From the NCBI GenBank assembly GCA_015178975.1, contig WHVD01000011.1:1116001-1180000 (forward strand): a stretch of 64,000 nucleotides of DNA, written 5' to 3'. Below are positions 9,921-20,982 of this stretch, one piece after another. Numbering within the stretch: position 1 is the stretch's first letter; each line of letters begins with the position of its first letter. Below the pieces are notes generated by a model that saw only the letters and a program-made list of their open reading frames with translations, was not told where the DNA came from and searched no databases. A program made the position numbers and the translations under genes. This stretch comes from Hysterangium stoloniferum (lineage: Eukaryota > Basidiomycota > Agaricomycetes > Hysterangiales > Hysterangiaceae).

Positions 9921-11627
9921 GTTGTAATATGAAGCTATAACAATAATACTCAGTCTCGTAGTTGTAAACAAGAACTAAATTCTATAATGGCTAACCTATA
10001 ACAATAATACTAATAGAAGTATCAGTACCTAGTTATTGTGCATTATTTAATAAAGATCTACTAACCTCAGTCTCATAGTTGTAAACAAGAACTAAGGAAA
10101 AACTTTCTAACTCAGACTTACAGCATATATAATGTTTTTGACATTGCATAAATATATACAGAAGTTGTGGACCATAGTGGACCAAAACACACACGTGACA
10201 CAGACACGTCACATTGTATTCCAACACGCTGTTACGACCGTGTTGCTACCCTATCGGTCCCGAGGTTATCGCCACTTATCAACATTTTCAAGTCACCACT
10301 TCGGAAACCATTCGGCCCCGAAGCTGACATATGTTTTTGTGATGATCAAACTCCGTTTACGCCCACGTCAAATAACTCGTATTGTCTGGTTAAACTTTTG
10401 ATACGTCCCTTTTATTTGTTGATCCGTTCAATCCTATGTTTCACATATGTCTATCTATATTTGTAGTCCTTGAACTATTTCCTTTTATTGTAATTCCGCC
10501 CTTGGTTATCATCGGCCCCCGAACTAATCATAAACTTCCTGTGAAGAGTCGATAGATTCTGACCATTCAATATACGAAGTATAGCGTTTATTCAACTACT
10601 ATTGGCAGGTATTGACCGTTCAGTACAATACCGTAGATTACTAGACTGGCAGTACTAGCAGGGAGACACGCAATGCGTCACAAGAGCAACTGTACAGTTG
10701 CTCTTGATGGCTAGAATGAAAAGATGAAAGAGTTGACCTTCACGGTACAACTCGTAGCTAGAAGTAAGATAGATAATCAACGAGAAGCTGAATATCTAAA
10801 GTAAAGAGATAGTAGCGCGAGTCGACTATAATGTCGACGAGCGCAAAGACCTTAGAGTGGAACTCGACCTTCGCGGTTTGAGTCCAAAGTCTGTTAGTAT
10901 GCAAGAGATCACTATCTTTATAGGTAGTTGAGACGTTACCCTTGACACCTCTCGCTATTCGACGTCTGGGTCATTTACGAGGTGGTGTCTGCTGGGTAAA
11001 AAGTGTCTATCGTTTGGTGCCGAGAGCGCCCATACATATACACAAAGCTTCGAACTACAAAATAAGGGTATGCTCGAAATATAGAAAGAATGTAAATGAA
11101 GAAAATAAAAAGTAAATAATAAAGTACTATAATCCAACTATTATTCCTTAGTCCAATTATGCATATATGCATACCCTTCACACTTCCCGTTCCTAGTCAA
11201 GCTTATTGTTAATACCGTTTTTCCACCCTTCTCCCCATTAGTATTTTCTAGACGCCTGTTACTTGTATATGAACCTGCTGTAGTTGTAGTTACTAGGCAA
11301 TCAGAATATCAACTCAGAATACCCTCATACGTCTGTAACAGTCTCATACTAAGAATCCCCCCATCCACCTTTGTGTGTGCTCGCCCACTCCCGGCCCCAA
11401 CCCCCTTGGCCCGACACTTGACTTGTCCTTTGGTTCCGATCGGTATCTCGCCGAAAGGAACTCTTTAGGATTAGTCTTCGCCCGTCCGAAATCTAAGGAC
11501 ACCCTACGGACATTTGCGAGGGCACAGCACATAAGCTGAAGCCAAGTCCTTCCGATCGGTCCCTGTTGGCCACCGACAATAGTCAGTTTTCAGTTCTTAA
11601 CACATGCTCACTCACTGCGTGTTCACA
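9920..11627 (-). repeat. Copia-F 3' LTR, split by solo LTR G
   Basis: Outer ends are TGTTGTAATA (9920) and GTGTTCACA (11627). Without the nested LTR G it is about 330 bp. The first 220 bases match 20707-20902. The purine-rich tract GAAGAAGATTGCGAG (minus strand) precedes it. Confidence 0.75.
10230..11602 (+). mobile_element. Solo LTR, family G
   Basis: The ends are TGTTACGACC and GTTCTTAACA. Flanks are CACGC (10225-10229) and CATGC (11603-11607), a 5-bp TSD with one CpG-to-TpG difference. It matches the LTR at 52960-54202 apart from that copy's minisatellite. The shared motif CATAAGCTGAAGCCAAGTCC is at about 11530. Confidence 0.8.
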
Positions 11628-13290
11628 ATACTCGCAATCTTCTTCAACCCATTCCAACGATCAACTTGTCTAACTTGACTTTTACCAACCCCTTGGTGAG
11701 TGCATCTGCAACTTGATCTGGTGTTGGAATGTATGACATTTCAATTTTGCCAGCTTCAACATGTTCGCGTATGAAGTGGTAGCATACAGTATACTGATGT
11801 GCTTCATTCGGCTGTGGGACTCTGGATTCTTTGTGAGAGCGATGGCAGACTGATTGTCTACATAGAGCATGGTGGGTAAGTCTTGAACAAAACCTATTTC
11901 TTGCATAAAGTTTCTAAACCATAGTGCTTCCTTTCCTGCATGTGCTGCTGCCATATATTCCGCTTCAGTACTGGATTGAGCAGTCGAAGATTGCTTCTTT
12001 GAACTCCAGCTTACAGCGCCCCCAGTGAGCAAGAAAACATAACCAGTAAGTGAATGTCAGTTATATTTGTATGTTGCCCAGTCTGCGTCGACATACCCAC
12101 TGACTTTCATATTTCCATCTCTTTTGTATACGATCTCCAGATTTGAGGAACCTTTTAGGTACCTTAAGACACACTTGATGGCCTTGTCATGGTCCTTTCC
12201 AGGGTTTGCGCAGTGCTGGGTAAGCACCCCTACTGTGAAAGCAAGATCTGGGCGAGTCCCAATCATAGCATACATGAAGGACCCAACTGCACTCTGGTAA
12301 GCTTTTGGTTCAACTTCTGGTGCCATCAACTTTATTAATGATAAATTCAGCTTGATGGGTATTAAGGCTGGTTTTCAATCCGACATTCCAAATCGTTCAA
12401 GAACATCAAGGACATAGCGGTGCTGAGATACAGAGAGTGTGCATGTTTTTCGATCCCGAGTTATTTCCATTCCAAGGATCCAACATGCCTCACCTAGGTC
12501 AGTCATCTCAAATTTCCATTTTAAGTCCTTTTTGATCCTTTCAACCGCATCCATGGAATTCGACAGGAGTAGCAGATTGTCAACATATACAGCAACAATT
12601 ATGAGGATCTTTCCTTCACGTTTGATGAATATTCCGTGGTCTGATTGACAACGGGTGAAGCCCAAAACTTCAAATTCGGTATGTAGTCATTTATACCATT
12701 CACGACTTGCCTGCTTGAGACCATATAGGCCTTTCTTCAGTCTCCAGACTGTATTTGGTTTGCGAAAACCAGGAGGTAAGTTCATGTATATCTCTTCCTC
12801 AAGGTTCCCATTGAGGAACTCTGTTTTCACATCCATTTGATGCAGTTCTAAGTTGAGTTCAGCGGTCAAAGCTAAGAGGGTACAAATTGAGGTGAATTTT
12901 GCAACAGGTGCAAATGTTTTGTTGAAATTGATCCCCTCAACTTGGGTAAATCCTTTCGCAACAAGCCTGGCTTTGTACCGAAGAATTTCACCCTCCAGAC
13001 CACGCTTTATTTTGAATATCCATTTGCAGTCAACAACTCGATGACCCTTCGGACATTCAACTTCATCATACAAATCAGTCTTGGTGAATGACAGCAGTTC
13101 TTCTGCACATACAGCTTTCCACTAGGGTGCATCGAGTCGAGACATCACTTCTTCGTATGTCTCTGGCTCATTGAGAATTGATCATACCACATTTGCCTGA
13201 GTTTCGCTCACTGACTCTTGATTTTTAGATCCATATGAAGTGACAAAATAACAATTGTCATCATCACGTATTGGAGCTTTTCAGATACGG
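11628..13290 (-). pseudogene. Copia-F reverse transcriptase and RNase H, broken
   Basis: Fragments read along the minus strand. The RT fingers/palm carry WIFKIKRG, KARLVAKGFTQ and NFNKTFAPVAKFTSI, then FLNGNLEEEIYMNLPPGF (13073-12687). The catalytic region follows at 12665-12375, with VYVDNLLLLSNS where YVDD is expected. RNase H landmarks are SGYVDADWA (about 12080), SWSSKKQSSTAQSSTEAEY and LYVDNQSAIAL (12032-11682). Frames change at least three times. Change of the second catalytic Asp (YVDN) would by itself inactivate the polymerase. Product when intact: RNA-dependent DNA synthesis from element RNA. Confidence 0.85.
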
Positions 13291-15132
13291 GTCGGTCATG
13301 GATTTTCGTGCATCACAGATGGGGATGTTGATTGTGGGCTTTCTGACACTGTTGGGGGCTGCATAGATTTTGAAGAATGTGAGTTGTTATCTTCCTCTTG
13401 ATCATTGTCTGACTCATTGAGGTAACTATCATGTAGTTTATTGTCCTCTTCATTGTCCTCTTCATTGTCCTCTTCATCATCCTCTTCATTGTCCAGATCT
13501 TCAACTTCCATTAGGTCTGGTATGTCACTGTTGTCCTCAATAGATTCAACTGGGGTGACTGCTCATGCAGGGTCTATGTCATTTGAGCTTGGGGCTACCT
13601 CAACAATGACTCTTTCAGACATCATGGCCATTTCTTCAGCAAATATAACATGGTGACTTTCATACACCTGTCCAGTGGTTCGGTCAATACAGCAGTAAGC
13701 CCTTTTATTCTTTGCATAACCAATGAAGACAGATTTAATGGTCTTCCCATCCAGTTTCCGCCATTTGTTTTCTGGGATTAGCACATATGTATGCTGTGCA
13801 GCCAAAGATTCAAAAGTGGCTGATATCAGGTAAGTTTCCAGACCAGGCTTCGTATGGAGTTGAATTTGATAAGGCTCGTGTAGGGACCACATTGCATATT
13901 TGTCCAGCATATTCAATGGCATCTGCCCAGTAAGAATTGGGTAACTTCACATCTTTAAGCATCGACATTGCACTTCCTACAAGAGTGCGGTTCATCCTTT
14001 CAGAGACTCCATTTTCTTGTGGTGTGTAGGCATTCATTTTTTCATGCTTGATGCCCTTAGAAGTGAGGTATGTTTCGAACTCCTTTGAGATGTATTCGCC
14101 ACCGCCATCTGACCTTAATTTTGTAACTCGCATTTCAGTTTTGACTTCGACCCTTTCTACAAAAGCAGAGAACTTTTGCAATGCTTTGGATTTTTCCTTC
14201 AAGAATGCAAGATCAAGCATTCAGCTTGCATCATCAATAAAAGTGATGAAGTATTCATATCCAGTGTGTGATTTTGTCTGCATTTTTCCACAAATATCTG
14301 AATGTATGTGGGCAAGAATAGTTGTTCCTTGACTTTCTGTGGACTTTGGAATGGGTTTGCAGGTCTGCTTTCCATGGAGACACAGTTCACATGGTGAGTT
14401 ATCCGTTTTGTTTTTTACAATCAACATTCCTTTAACCATTCCCTTTTGAACTATTTTGAGGACCAATTTGACACTGATGTGGCCTAGGCGACGATGCCAC
14501 AATTTTATATCGCCCTTCAACTCCTTGGTAGTTGTGGTAAGTACTTGTGGTTCCATTTCAGATCCTGGTATGATTCTACTGATGTGGATTTGTTCAGGCA
14601 GCATTATATCAGCACAAAGAATGTAGATATTGCCTTCCAGGTAGGCTTCTCCAACAAGCGAGTTGTTTGCATTGTATATGTGGCACACCTGATCCTGTTC
14701 AAATACAACTTGTAGGTCATTTTGGGTTAGACCAGAGACCGAGGTTTCCATGCAAATCTGGTATGTGTAGCACCTTCTGTACAATACCACTGATTTTCTG
14801 ATTTCCGACAGATAATTCAAGTTTGATGGAGCCTTCTTCAACTGCAACTATGTATCAATTATCGCCCAGCCAAACCTTTATAGGTTCTTCAAGTTTGTGG
14901 TAAGTAGCAAACCATTCACGATGTGAACTCATTGCAGCTGATGCTCCAGAATCGACTATCCATTTTTGTTGGATATTATGGTTTGCTGATTGTTCAAGGG
15001 CCATGAACAATTGGATCAGCTGGCTTATTGATGCTGTGGTTTGTGCCATTTTTGCTGTGGCTTCAGGAACTTTTGGCTTCTCAACTTTATCATTCTTCAA
15101 ATCATTTTTGGGTTTTCGGCATTCACCAAGAT
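13291..15132 (-). pseudogene. Copia-F protease and integrase, broken
   Basis: On the minus strand the aspartic protease shows WIVDSGASAAMSSH (about 14960). The pre-integrase zinc region carries LWHRRLGHIS with CELC. The integrase core has the first Asp in HSDICGKM, the second in RSDGGGEY and the Glu in PQENGVSERMN. The integrase C-terminus (KSVFIGYAKNKRAYCC) is followed by a Glu/Asp-rich linker at 13511-13296. In-frame stops, for example at 14221 and 14848, and frame changes break it. All three DDE residues are still visible. Confidence 0.85.
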
Positions 15133-16825
15133 TGTGATGTATTAGCCTTATTTTAATACTATTTTCCGAAAAAGGAGTCCAATGCTCTATCAAAATGTGC
15201 AAATACTCAATTCACTGCAAGGTAAAATAATTTAAGTATTTGATATTAATCAGTGGCAGCCTAAATAGACTTAGAACCCCTGAAGTCAAGAGTTTACTTG
15301 AATATATGCACCCTACTTCGCAAAGAAGGTTTTGAGAGCTGCTTGTGCAAGCTTGTTCTTTTTCTGTAAAAACACTACTAAAATATGAATAACAATTCAC
15401 TGATTCCGAAACTAGATTCAACTTCGATTCTAGCTAGTTTATATATATTTTATACTATTTATCAAACAGTAAAAATATTTATAAACAGGTCAAAAGATTA
15501 GATATAGAATAAAACACTATTTGGCTAATATATGCTTTATTTACACTAACCTACAGGGTCTACTGTGATACTAACTTATCAGGATCTTAATGTAGTCTTA
15601 AGGATTCTGCAAGAATATTCTCAGTATTTATTTATGCCAAAAACCGGGTAGAAATTAGAATATATGTATTTCTAATCTCAATATAACCTAAAATATTTAT
15701 TACTTTAACTGATAACCAACAACTCAACTAGAGGTGGATTAGTAATAAAGGATAGCCAGCTACTCAACTAAGAGGTGGCAAAAGGGGAACAAGTTGTTTG
15801 TCAGAAGCTCAACTAGAGGTGACAAGGGGGTAGGATTATTACCAGAAGCTCAACTAGAGGTGGCAAAGGGATCCTGAGATAGCTTAGGTCAGCAGCTCAA
15901 CTAGAGGTGACTAAGTGTTTGTATATATTTATCCAACAGCCCAACTAGGGGTGGAATATAACTGCTGATGCAGTGGCACACTGATGTGGTGTAGTAAATG
16001 GGTTAAAATAAGTTATATTTCAGTGGTGGAGCAGAGCTCCTTATATACAGTAAAATCTGAGACATGGGAGAATGTTCTAGCTACTTGTTTTACCTATTTT
16101 TAGCTATTTTACCTGGAATCTGCTGGAATATTCCAGGAGTTTCTGCTACTTTCCATTGTAGCATATATGCTGATGTAATGTTCTCGCGCGTCGCGAAGTT
16201 GCTGATTTCGTGCGCGCGCTGATTACATAATTTTCCCGCGCGTGTCGCGTTTGTGACAAGTCGTCGCATTTTGTGACCGTCGCGCGCCTCTGTGACCATC
16301 GCGCGCCTCTGTGACCGTCGCGCGCCTTTGTGACAACTGTCACCTGTTATGACGGTTGTCACTCGTTGTGACGATTTTCCCGCGCGCCGTGTAATAAACG
16401 CCAGGCCGGTTTTATATTATTATATAATTATTATATTTACTTTTAGTTAGTTATAAATATAATATTTTATTATAATAATATAAAAATATATATATATTTC
16501 GCCTTGATAATGCGCGAGTATTTCAAATCGCGTTTTGTCGGCGTCGGAGTTTGAAATATCATGTGAATGTCACATGATTACTCGCGCGTTGTGAATAAGC
16601 GCTGAGTCGCCGACATATTAATCAAAAAAGAATAAAAAGTAGAAATTCAATTACTTGCTCAATTTATTAGATAAAAATACAAAATAAATTGTATAAATTC
16701 AGGATAAATCAAACAAATATTGTACAATTTAATCGTCGCAATATAATTACATTTGAATATTTGTTTTCGCAATTTGTTAGGGGAAATTGTTTAAAAAATT
16801 GGAAAAAACTTAGAAATACATAACA
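15133..16825 (-). mobile_element. Solo LTR E (copy 1) inside the copia-F gag zinc knuckle
   Basis: The ends are TGTGATGTATTAG and ACATAACA. The perfect 5-bp TSD AAGAT lies at 15128-15132 and 16826-16830. Orientation comes from the TATAAGGAGCTC promoter-like motif present in all copies. It is GC-rich with CGCGCG words and GTGAC-type repeats around 16250-16390. Confidence 0.9.
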
Positions 16826-17441
16826 AAGATGCTTCTTTCCACAGTTATCGCATTTCTTGTATTCCTTTTGCTTCTTTTTCTCTTTTCCAGAAGCTGATGC
16901 ATCTTTAGCCTTCCCACCATTGGTTTGAAACTTTGCCAAGAATGCAGCTTGTGTAGCAGATTCTTTTTGGTGAGATTCCTTAGCAAGAATTTTGGCAACA
17001 ACATCTTCTGTTTGTTGAGTTTCAACTGACATCAAGATGGTTTGTAGGGTTGAATAAGAAGTTGGAAGGGAAAGAATGATAGCAATGGGGACAAGGTTAT
17101 CTTTGATTTCATTTCCGAGAGCTCTAAGTGACCAAGCAGTAGCCTGCATTTTATTTATCTGCGATTCAAGGGCTTCTGAGTCAACAAGACTGCTTCGGAA
17201 TACAGTGACTTACAAAACGTATCCAATGTTTTGTAGTTTCAGCTTATATATGCTATATTCCAGTAGATAAAATAGTAGAAATCACCAGAATATTTGTGAA
17301 CATGACCTATCATGTATATATTTATATGGTAGAACTATATTATGTAATATCCATATATGGAAACACTATGAATATTTCAATGGAGAGCATTCATTGGATA
17401 CATTTTGTAACTGACACATTTAGGCAGGAAATTACTAGTAT

Positions 17442-19985
17442 TTAGTACTTAGTGTAGCCACCCTTTGCCTTTAATACATCTGAAGCCCTCCTAGGCATAC
17501 TTTCAATCAAATCCTGACACACCTTTTCATCAATATTGTACCATTCATCCACCACCCTCTCCCACAACTCTTCCATCCCCTGGGGTACATTCTCATACCC
17601 TGCCAACCTCCTCTTCAGGTGATTCCATAGGTGTTCAATGGGATTCAAGTCAGGAGACTGTGCTGGCCATGAGAGAACCCTGAAACCATTTTCTTGGAAC
17701 CAATTCTGGGCCTTCTTGCAGGTATGCTTGGGGTCATTGTCTTGCTGGAAGATGATACCATTGGCAGATTTACCATAGTCCTTAAGACTGGCTTGCAGGT
17801 CATCCTCCAGAACCTGGATGTAGAGATCCCCATCAATCCTTCCATCAATCTTGCATACATACCCAACCCCCTCCCACAGCATGCACCCCCAAACCATTAA
17901 AGATCCACCACCAAACTTCAGGGTTCCCTCAACCAGCCTGTCACTCAAGCCCTCCCCTGCCTTTTTCCACACCCACTTCCTGCCATCTGACCCCAGCCTA
18001 TTAATTTTGGTCTCATCAGACCACACCACCTTCTGTTATGTATTTTATTAGTTTTCTACCCTTTAAGTCCCCCAAAAGCCGAAATAGCCAAAATGGCTTG
18101 TGAAATGTACTTATATTGCGATGATAAAATTTGTATAAATATCTTTTAAATTTCGTTGAATTTCTACAATTTATTTTACATTTTTATCTTAAATATTGAA
18201 GAAGTTATGAATTTATTCTTTTTTAACTAAATACTATCAAACCGGCCACCAGGCGCTAATTACACAATGCGCGAGAAAATCATGTGACAGTCGTCACAAA
18301 AAGGCGCGACGGTCACAAGGCGCGACAGTCACAAAGCGCGACGGTCACAAGGCGCGACGGTCACAAGGCGCGACGGTCACAAGACGCGACGGTCACAAGG
18401 CGCGACGGTCACAAGGCGCGACGGTCACAAGGCGCGATGGTCACATAATGTGACAGTCACACAACGCGATGATTACAAAGGCGCGCGGATGACATACACG
18501 AAAGGCGCGGGAATAGATTACATCATCATGTATGCTATTGTAGAAAAAACCGGAAATTCCTAGAGCATTCCAGAAGCTTCCCCAGGAATAGCTAAATTAG
18601 GATAGTAATGATGTAATATGTCTCAAAAATGTCTCACATTTTATTGTATATAAGGAGCTCTGCTCCAGCCGTGAAAATATAACTTATAACTTTTTATCCA
18701 CCCACATCTGTTTGTTACTGCAGCAAGCAGGCTATTCCACCCCTATCAGGGCTGTTGGACTTTTAATTCCACCTCTATTTGAGTTGTTGGAAACCTTTGC
18801 CACCTCGGTTAGAGTTGTTGGCCCAAGTAGTTCACCTTGTCACCTCAATCTGAGTTGTTGACTTATTTGTTCCCCCTTGCCACCTCTTAATTGAGTAGCT
18901 GGCTTTATTACTTTTTCTAACTTCTATTTAAGTTGTTGGAATCTGTTGCCACCTCGGTTAGAGTTGTTGGCTATCAACCAAGTAATAAATAAATTTGTTG
19001 TTTTATTGTTTGAAATTAGAATATAATTCTAATTTCTCCCAGTTTGGCTTATAATTAAATACTGAGAATATTCTTGCAGAATCATAAAGACTACATTAAG
19101 ATCCTGATAAGTTAGTATCACAGTAGATCCAGTAGATTAATTTAAATAAAGCATATATTGCCAAATATTGTTTTATTCTATAGTTGATCTTTTGATCTGT
19201 TTATTAATATCTTTACTGTTTGATAAATAGTATAAAATATATATAAACTAGCTAGAATCGAAGTTGAATCTAGTTTTGGAATCAGTAAATTGTTATTCAT
19301 ATTTTAGTGGTTGTTTTCACAGAAAAAGAACAAGCTTACATAAGCAGCTCTCAAAAACCTTCTTTGCGAAGTAGGGTGCATATATTCAAGTAAACTCTTG
19401 ACTTCAGGGGTTCTAAGTCTATTAAGGCTGCCACTGATTAATATCAAATACTTAAATTATTTTACCTTGTTGTGAATTGAGTATTTGCACACTTTGATAG
19501 AGCATTGGACTCCTTTTTCCAGAAAATAATATTAAAATAAGTCTAATACATTACACCTTCTTCCAATCCTCCACAGTCCAATCCTGATGTGCCAAAGCAA
19601 AATCCATCCTCTCCTTCCTATGCCTCTTAGAAAGAAGAGGCCTTTTCTTCTTTACCACAGGCTTCATCCCAGCTGCCTTGAGTCCACGACGCACTGTTTG
19701 AGGATTGAGTGACTGGTTGGTGATAGTGCAAAGTGCCTTTGTTGTATCTACAGCTGTATCAGCCTTTCCAGAGCTGATAAGGTGTTGTGCAAAATGGATG
19801 TTGGCCGTGGAGAGTTTGGAAGGGTGACCACCAGAGGACTTAGAAAGGTGGGAACAGTGTTTAGAACGAAGTCTAGAGATAGTATCATAGCTATAGCCAG
19901 TAGAAACTGAAATATGTCTGGCAGAATGGCCAGCATTAAGTAGAGAAAGGATCTCATACTGGGCAGCAGTGGAAAGGGGATGCAT
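17442..19985 (-). pseudogene. Tc1-type transposase interrupted by a solo LTR
   Basis: The N-terminal part, 19985-19556, is a helix-turn-helix DNA-binding region (LSTAAQYEILSLLNAGHSAR, SYDTISRLRSKH) followed by a second HTH-like segment. The C-terminal part, 18033-17442, carries the catalytic core. The first Asp is in VWSDETKINR, the second in FQQDNDPKHT, and the Glu in SPDLNPIEHLW. There are 34 residues between the second Asp and the Glu, hence DD34E. Discounting the LTR and one copy of its TSD, the two parts join in frame with no stop, about 338 residues, the usual Tc1 length. Cut-and-paste transposition at TA sites is the family function. The alternative upstream ATG at 20099 adds no recognisable domain. 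Confidence 0.85.
18034..19555 (+). mobile_element. Solo LTR E (copy 2) inside the Tc1 transposase
   Basis: The ends are TGTTATGTATTTTATTAG and AATACATTACA. The perfect TSD CCTTC is at 18029-18033 and 19556-19560. It contains GGCGCGACGGTCACAA tandem units at about 18300-18440 and the TATATAAGGAGCTCTGCTCC promoter-like motif near 18651. Confidence 0.9.
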
Positions 19986-20666
19986 AGTTAGAATTGAGGG
20001 AATCTTAGCTGAGAAAGCCCTTCTACTTATATTGTAGTATAGACCGATCACATGACATGTTGAAAAACATAAACAACTGCAAACAATCAACATAGGCATA
20101 TGGTTTTCATGCTAGAACCTGTCAATTACAAAATGTATCCAATGAACCCTCTCCATTAAAATATTCATAGTGTTTCCATATATGGATATTACATAATATA
20201 GTTCTACCATATACATATATACATGATAGGTCATGTTCATAAATATTTTGGTGATTTCTACTATTTTATCTACTGGGATATAGCATATATAAGCTGAAAC
20301 TACAAAACATTGGATACATTTTGTAAGTCACTGTAGCTCACCAATAAGGTAAGCCACTTTTTGAGTTCCTTTTCCTTCATATCTGGCACATAACTTCTTC
20401 CACACCTCCTTAGCAGACTTGAGGCCAATGATCCCATTCAAGGGTTCATCTTTCAGGGTCAGTACAATCTGGGCTCTAGCCTCCCAGATTTTTGTCTGAT
20501 CTGTTTCAGTGCCATCAAGGGCTTTTGACAATCCACAAACTTCAATAACTGTTTGAGTGCGATATTTCCATGACTGGAAATTCGATCCGGTGTCATCTAG
20601 ATATGGGATGTCATAGAGATGAGAAGAAGGCTTCTCAGTGGAGTTAGTGTTTTGGGAAGTTGACAT

Positions 20667-20706
20667 TTTGAATGTGCAGTGAGTGTGCTAGCAGGGCCCT
20701 ATAACC
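20667..20706 (-). promoter_or_regulatory. Copia-F primer-binding site and gag leader
   Basis: Directly inside the 5' LTR (minus strand) the sequence reads GGTTATAGGGCCC. This is the complement of the anticodon stem-loop of initiator tRNA-Met apart from one extra base. Copia-type elements are known to prime from a half tRNA-iMet cleaved in this loop. Confidence 0.55.
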
Positions 20707-20982
20707 TGTTGTAATACAAAGCTATAACAATAATACTCAGTCTTGTAGTTGTAAACAAGAACTAAATTCTATAATGGCTAACCTATAACAATAATACTAA
20801 TAGAAGTATCAGTACCTAGTTATTGTGCATTATTTAATAAAGATCTACTAACCTCAGTCTCATAGTTGTAAACAAGAACTGAGGAAAAACTTTCTAACTC
20901 AGGCTTTTGCATACATTTATGCAATGTCAAAAGCATTATATATGCTGTAAGTCTGAGTTAGAAAGTTTTTCCTCAGTTCTTG
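20707..20982 (-). repeat. Truncated copia-F 5' LTR ending in a palindrome
   Basis: 20707-20902 matches 9920 onward. From 20903 the sequence turns back. 20873-20902 and 20953-20982 are perfect 30-bp inverted repeats around a 50-base centre. That centre matches the reverse complement of the LTR interior near 10100-10150. The LTR is thus joined to an inverted copy of itself. The outer end is lost. Confidence 0.75.

Larger units (their letters stand above)
17203..20333 (-). mobile_element. Tc1/mariner-type DNA transposon (DD34E)
   Basis: It is flanked by the target dinucleotide TA on both sides (17201-17202 and 20334-20335). Terminal inverted repeats start CAGTGACTTACAAAA and continue for about 200 bp with minor mismatches (for example ATATGGTAGAACTATATTA on the left, and its complement near 20200). 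It encodes one transposase on the minus strand. A solo LTR E is nested inside; without it the element is about 1.6 kb, typical for Tc1. Confidence 0.9.
16826..20666 (-). pseudogene. Copia-F gag, split by the Tc1 element and LTR E
   Basis: The N-terminal half runs from ATG at 20666 to 20336, with landmark WKKLCARYEG. It then jumps over the Tc1 insertion to 17200-16826 (NLVPIAIILSLPTSYSTL). It ends in a Lys-rich tract and a CDNCGKKHLGEC zinc knuckle whose last residues lie beyond the LTR E insertion, at 15132. Gag forms the virus-like particle of the element. When the insertions and their TSDs are ignored the frame looks open across both junctions. Confidence 0.8.
9920..20982 (-). mobile_element. 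Copia-F: degraded Ty1/copia element with nested insertions
   Basis: On the minus strand the order is: 5' LTR fragment (20982-20707), primer site, gag, protease, integrase, RT, RNase H, purine-rich tract, 3' LTR (11627-9920). This gag-PR-INT-RT-RH order defines Ty1/copia. The primer site right after the 5' LTR reads GGTTATAGGGCCC (see findings). Nested inside are a solo LTR G in the 3' LTR, a solo LTR E in the gag zinc knuckle, and a Tc1 element in gag. Several stops and frameshifts make it inactive. Confidence 0.85.
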
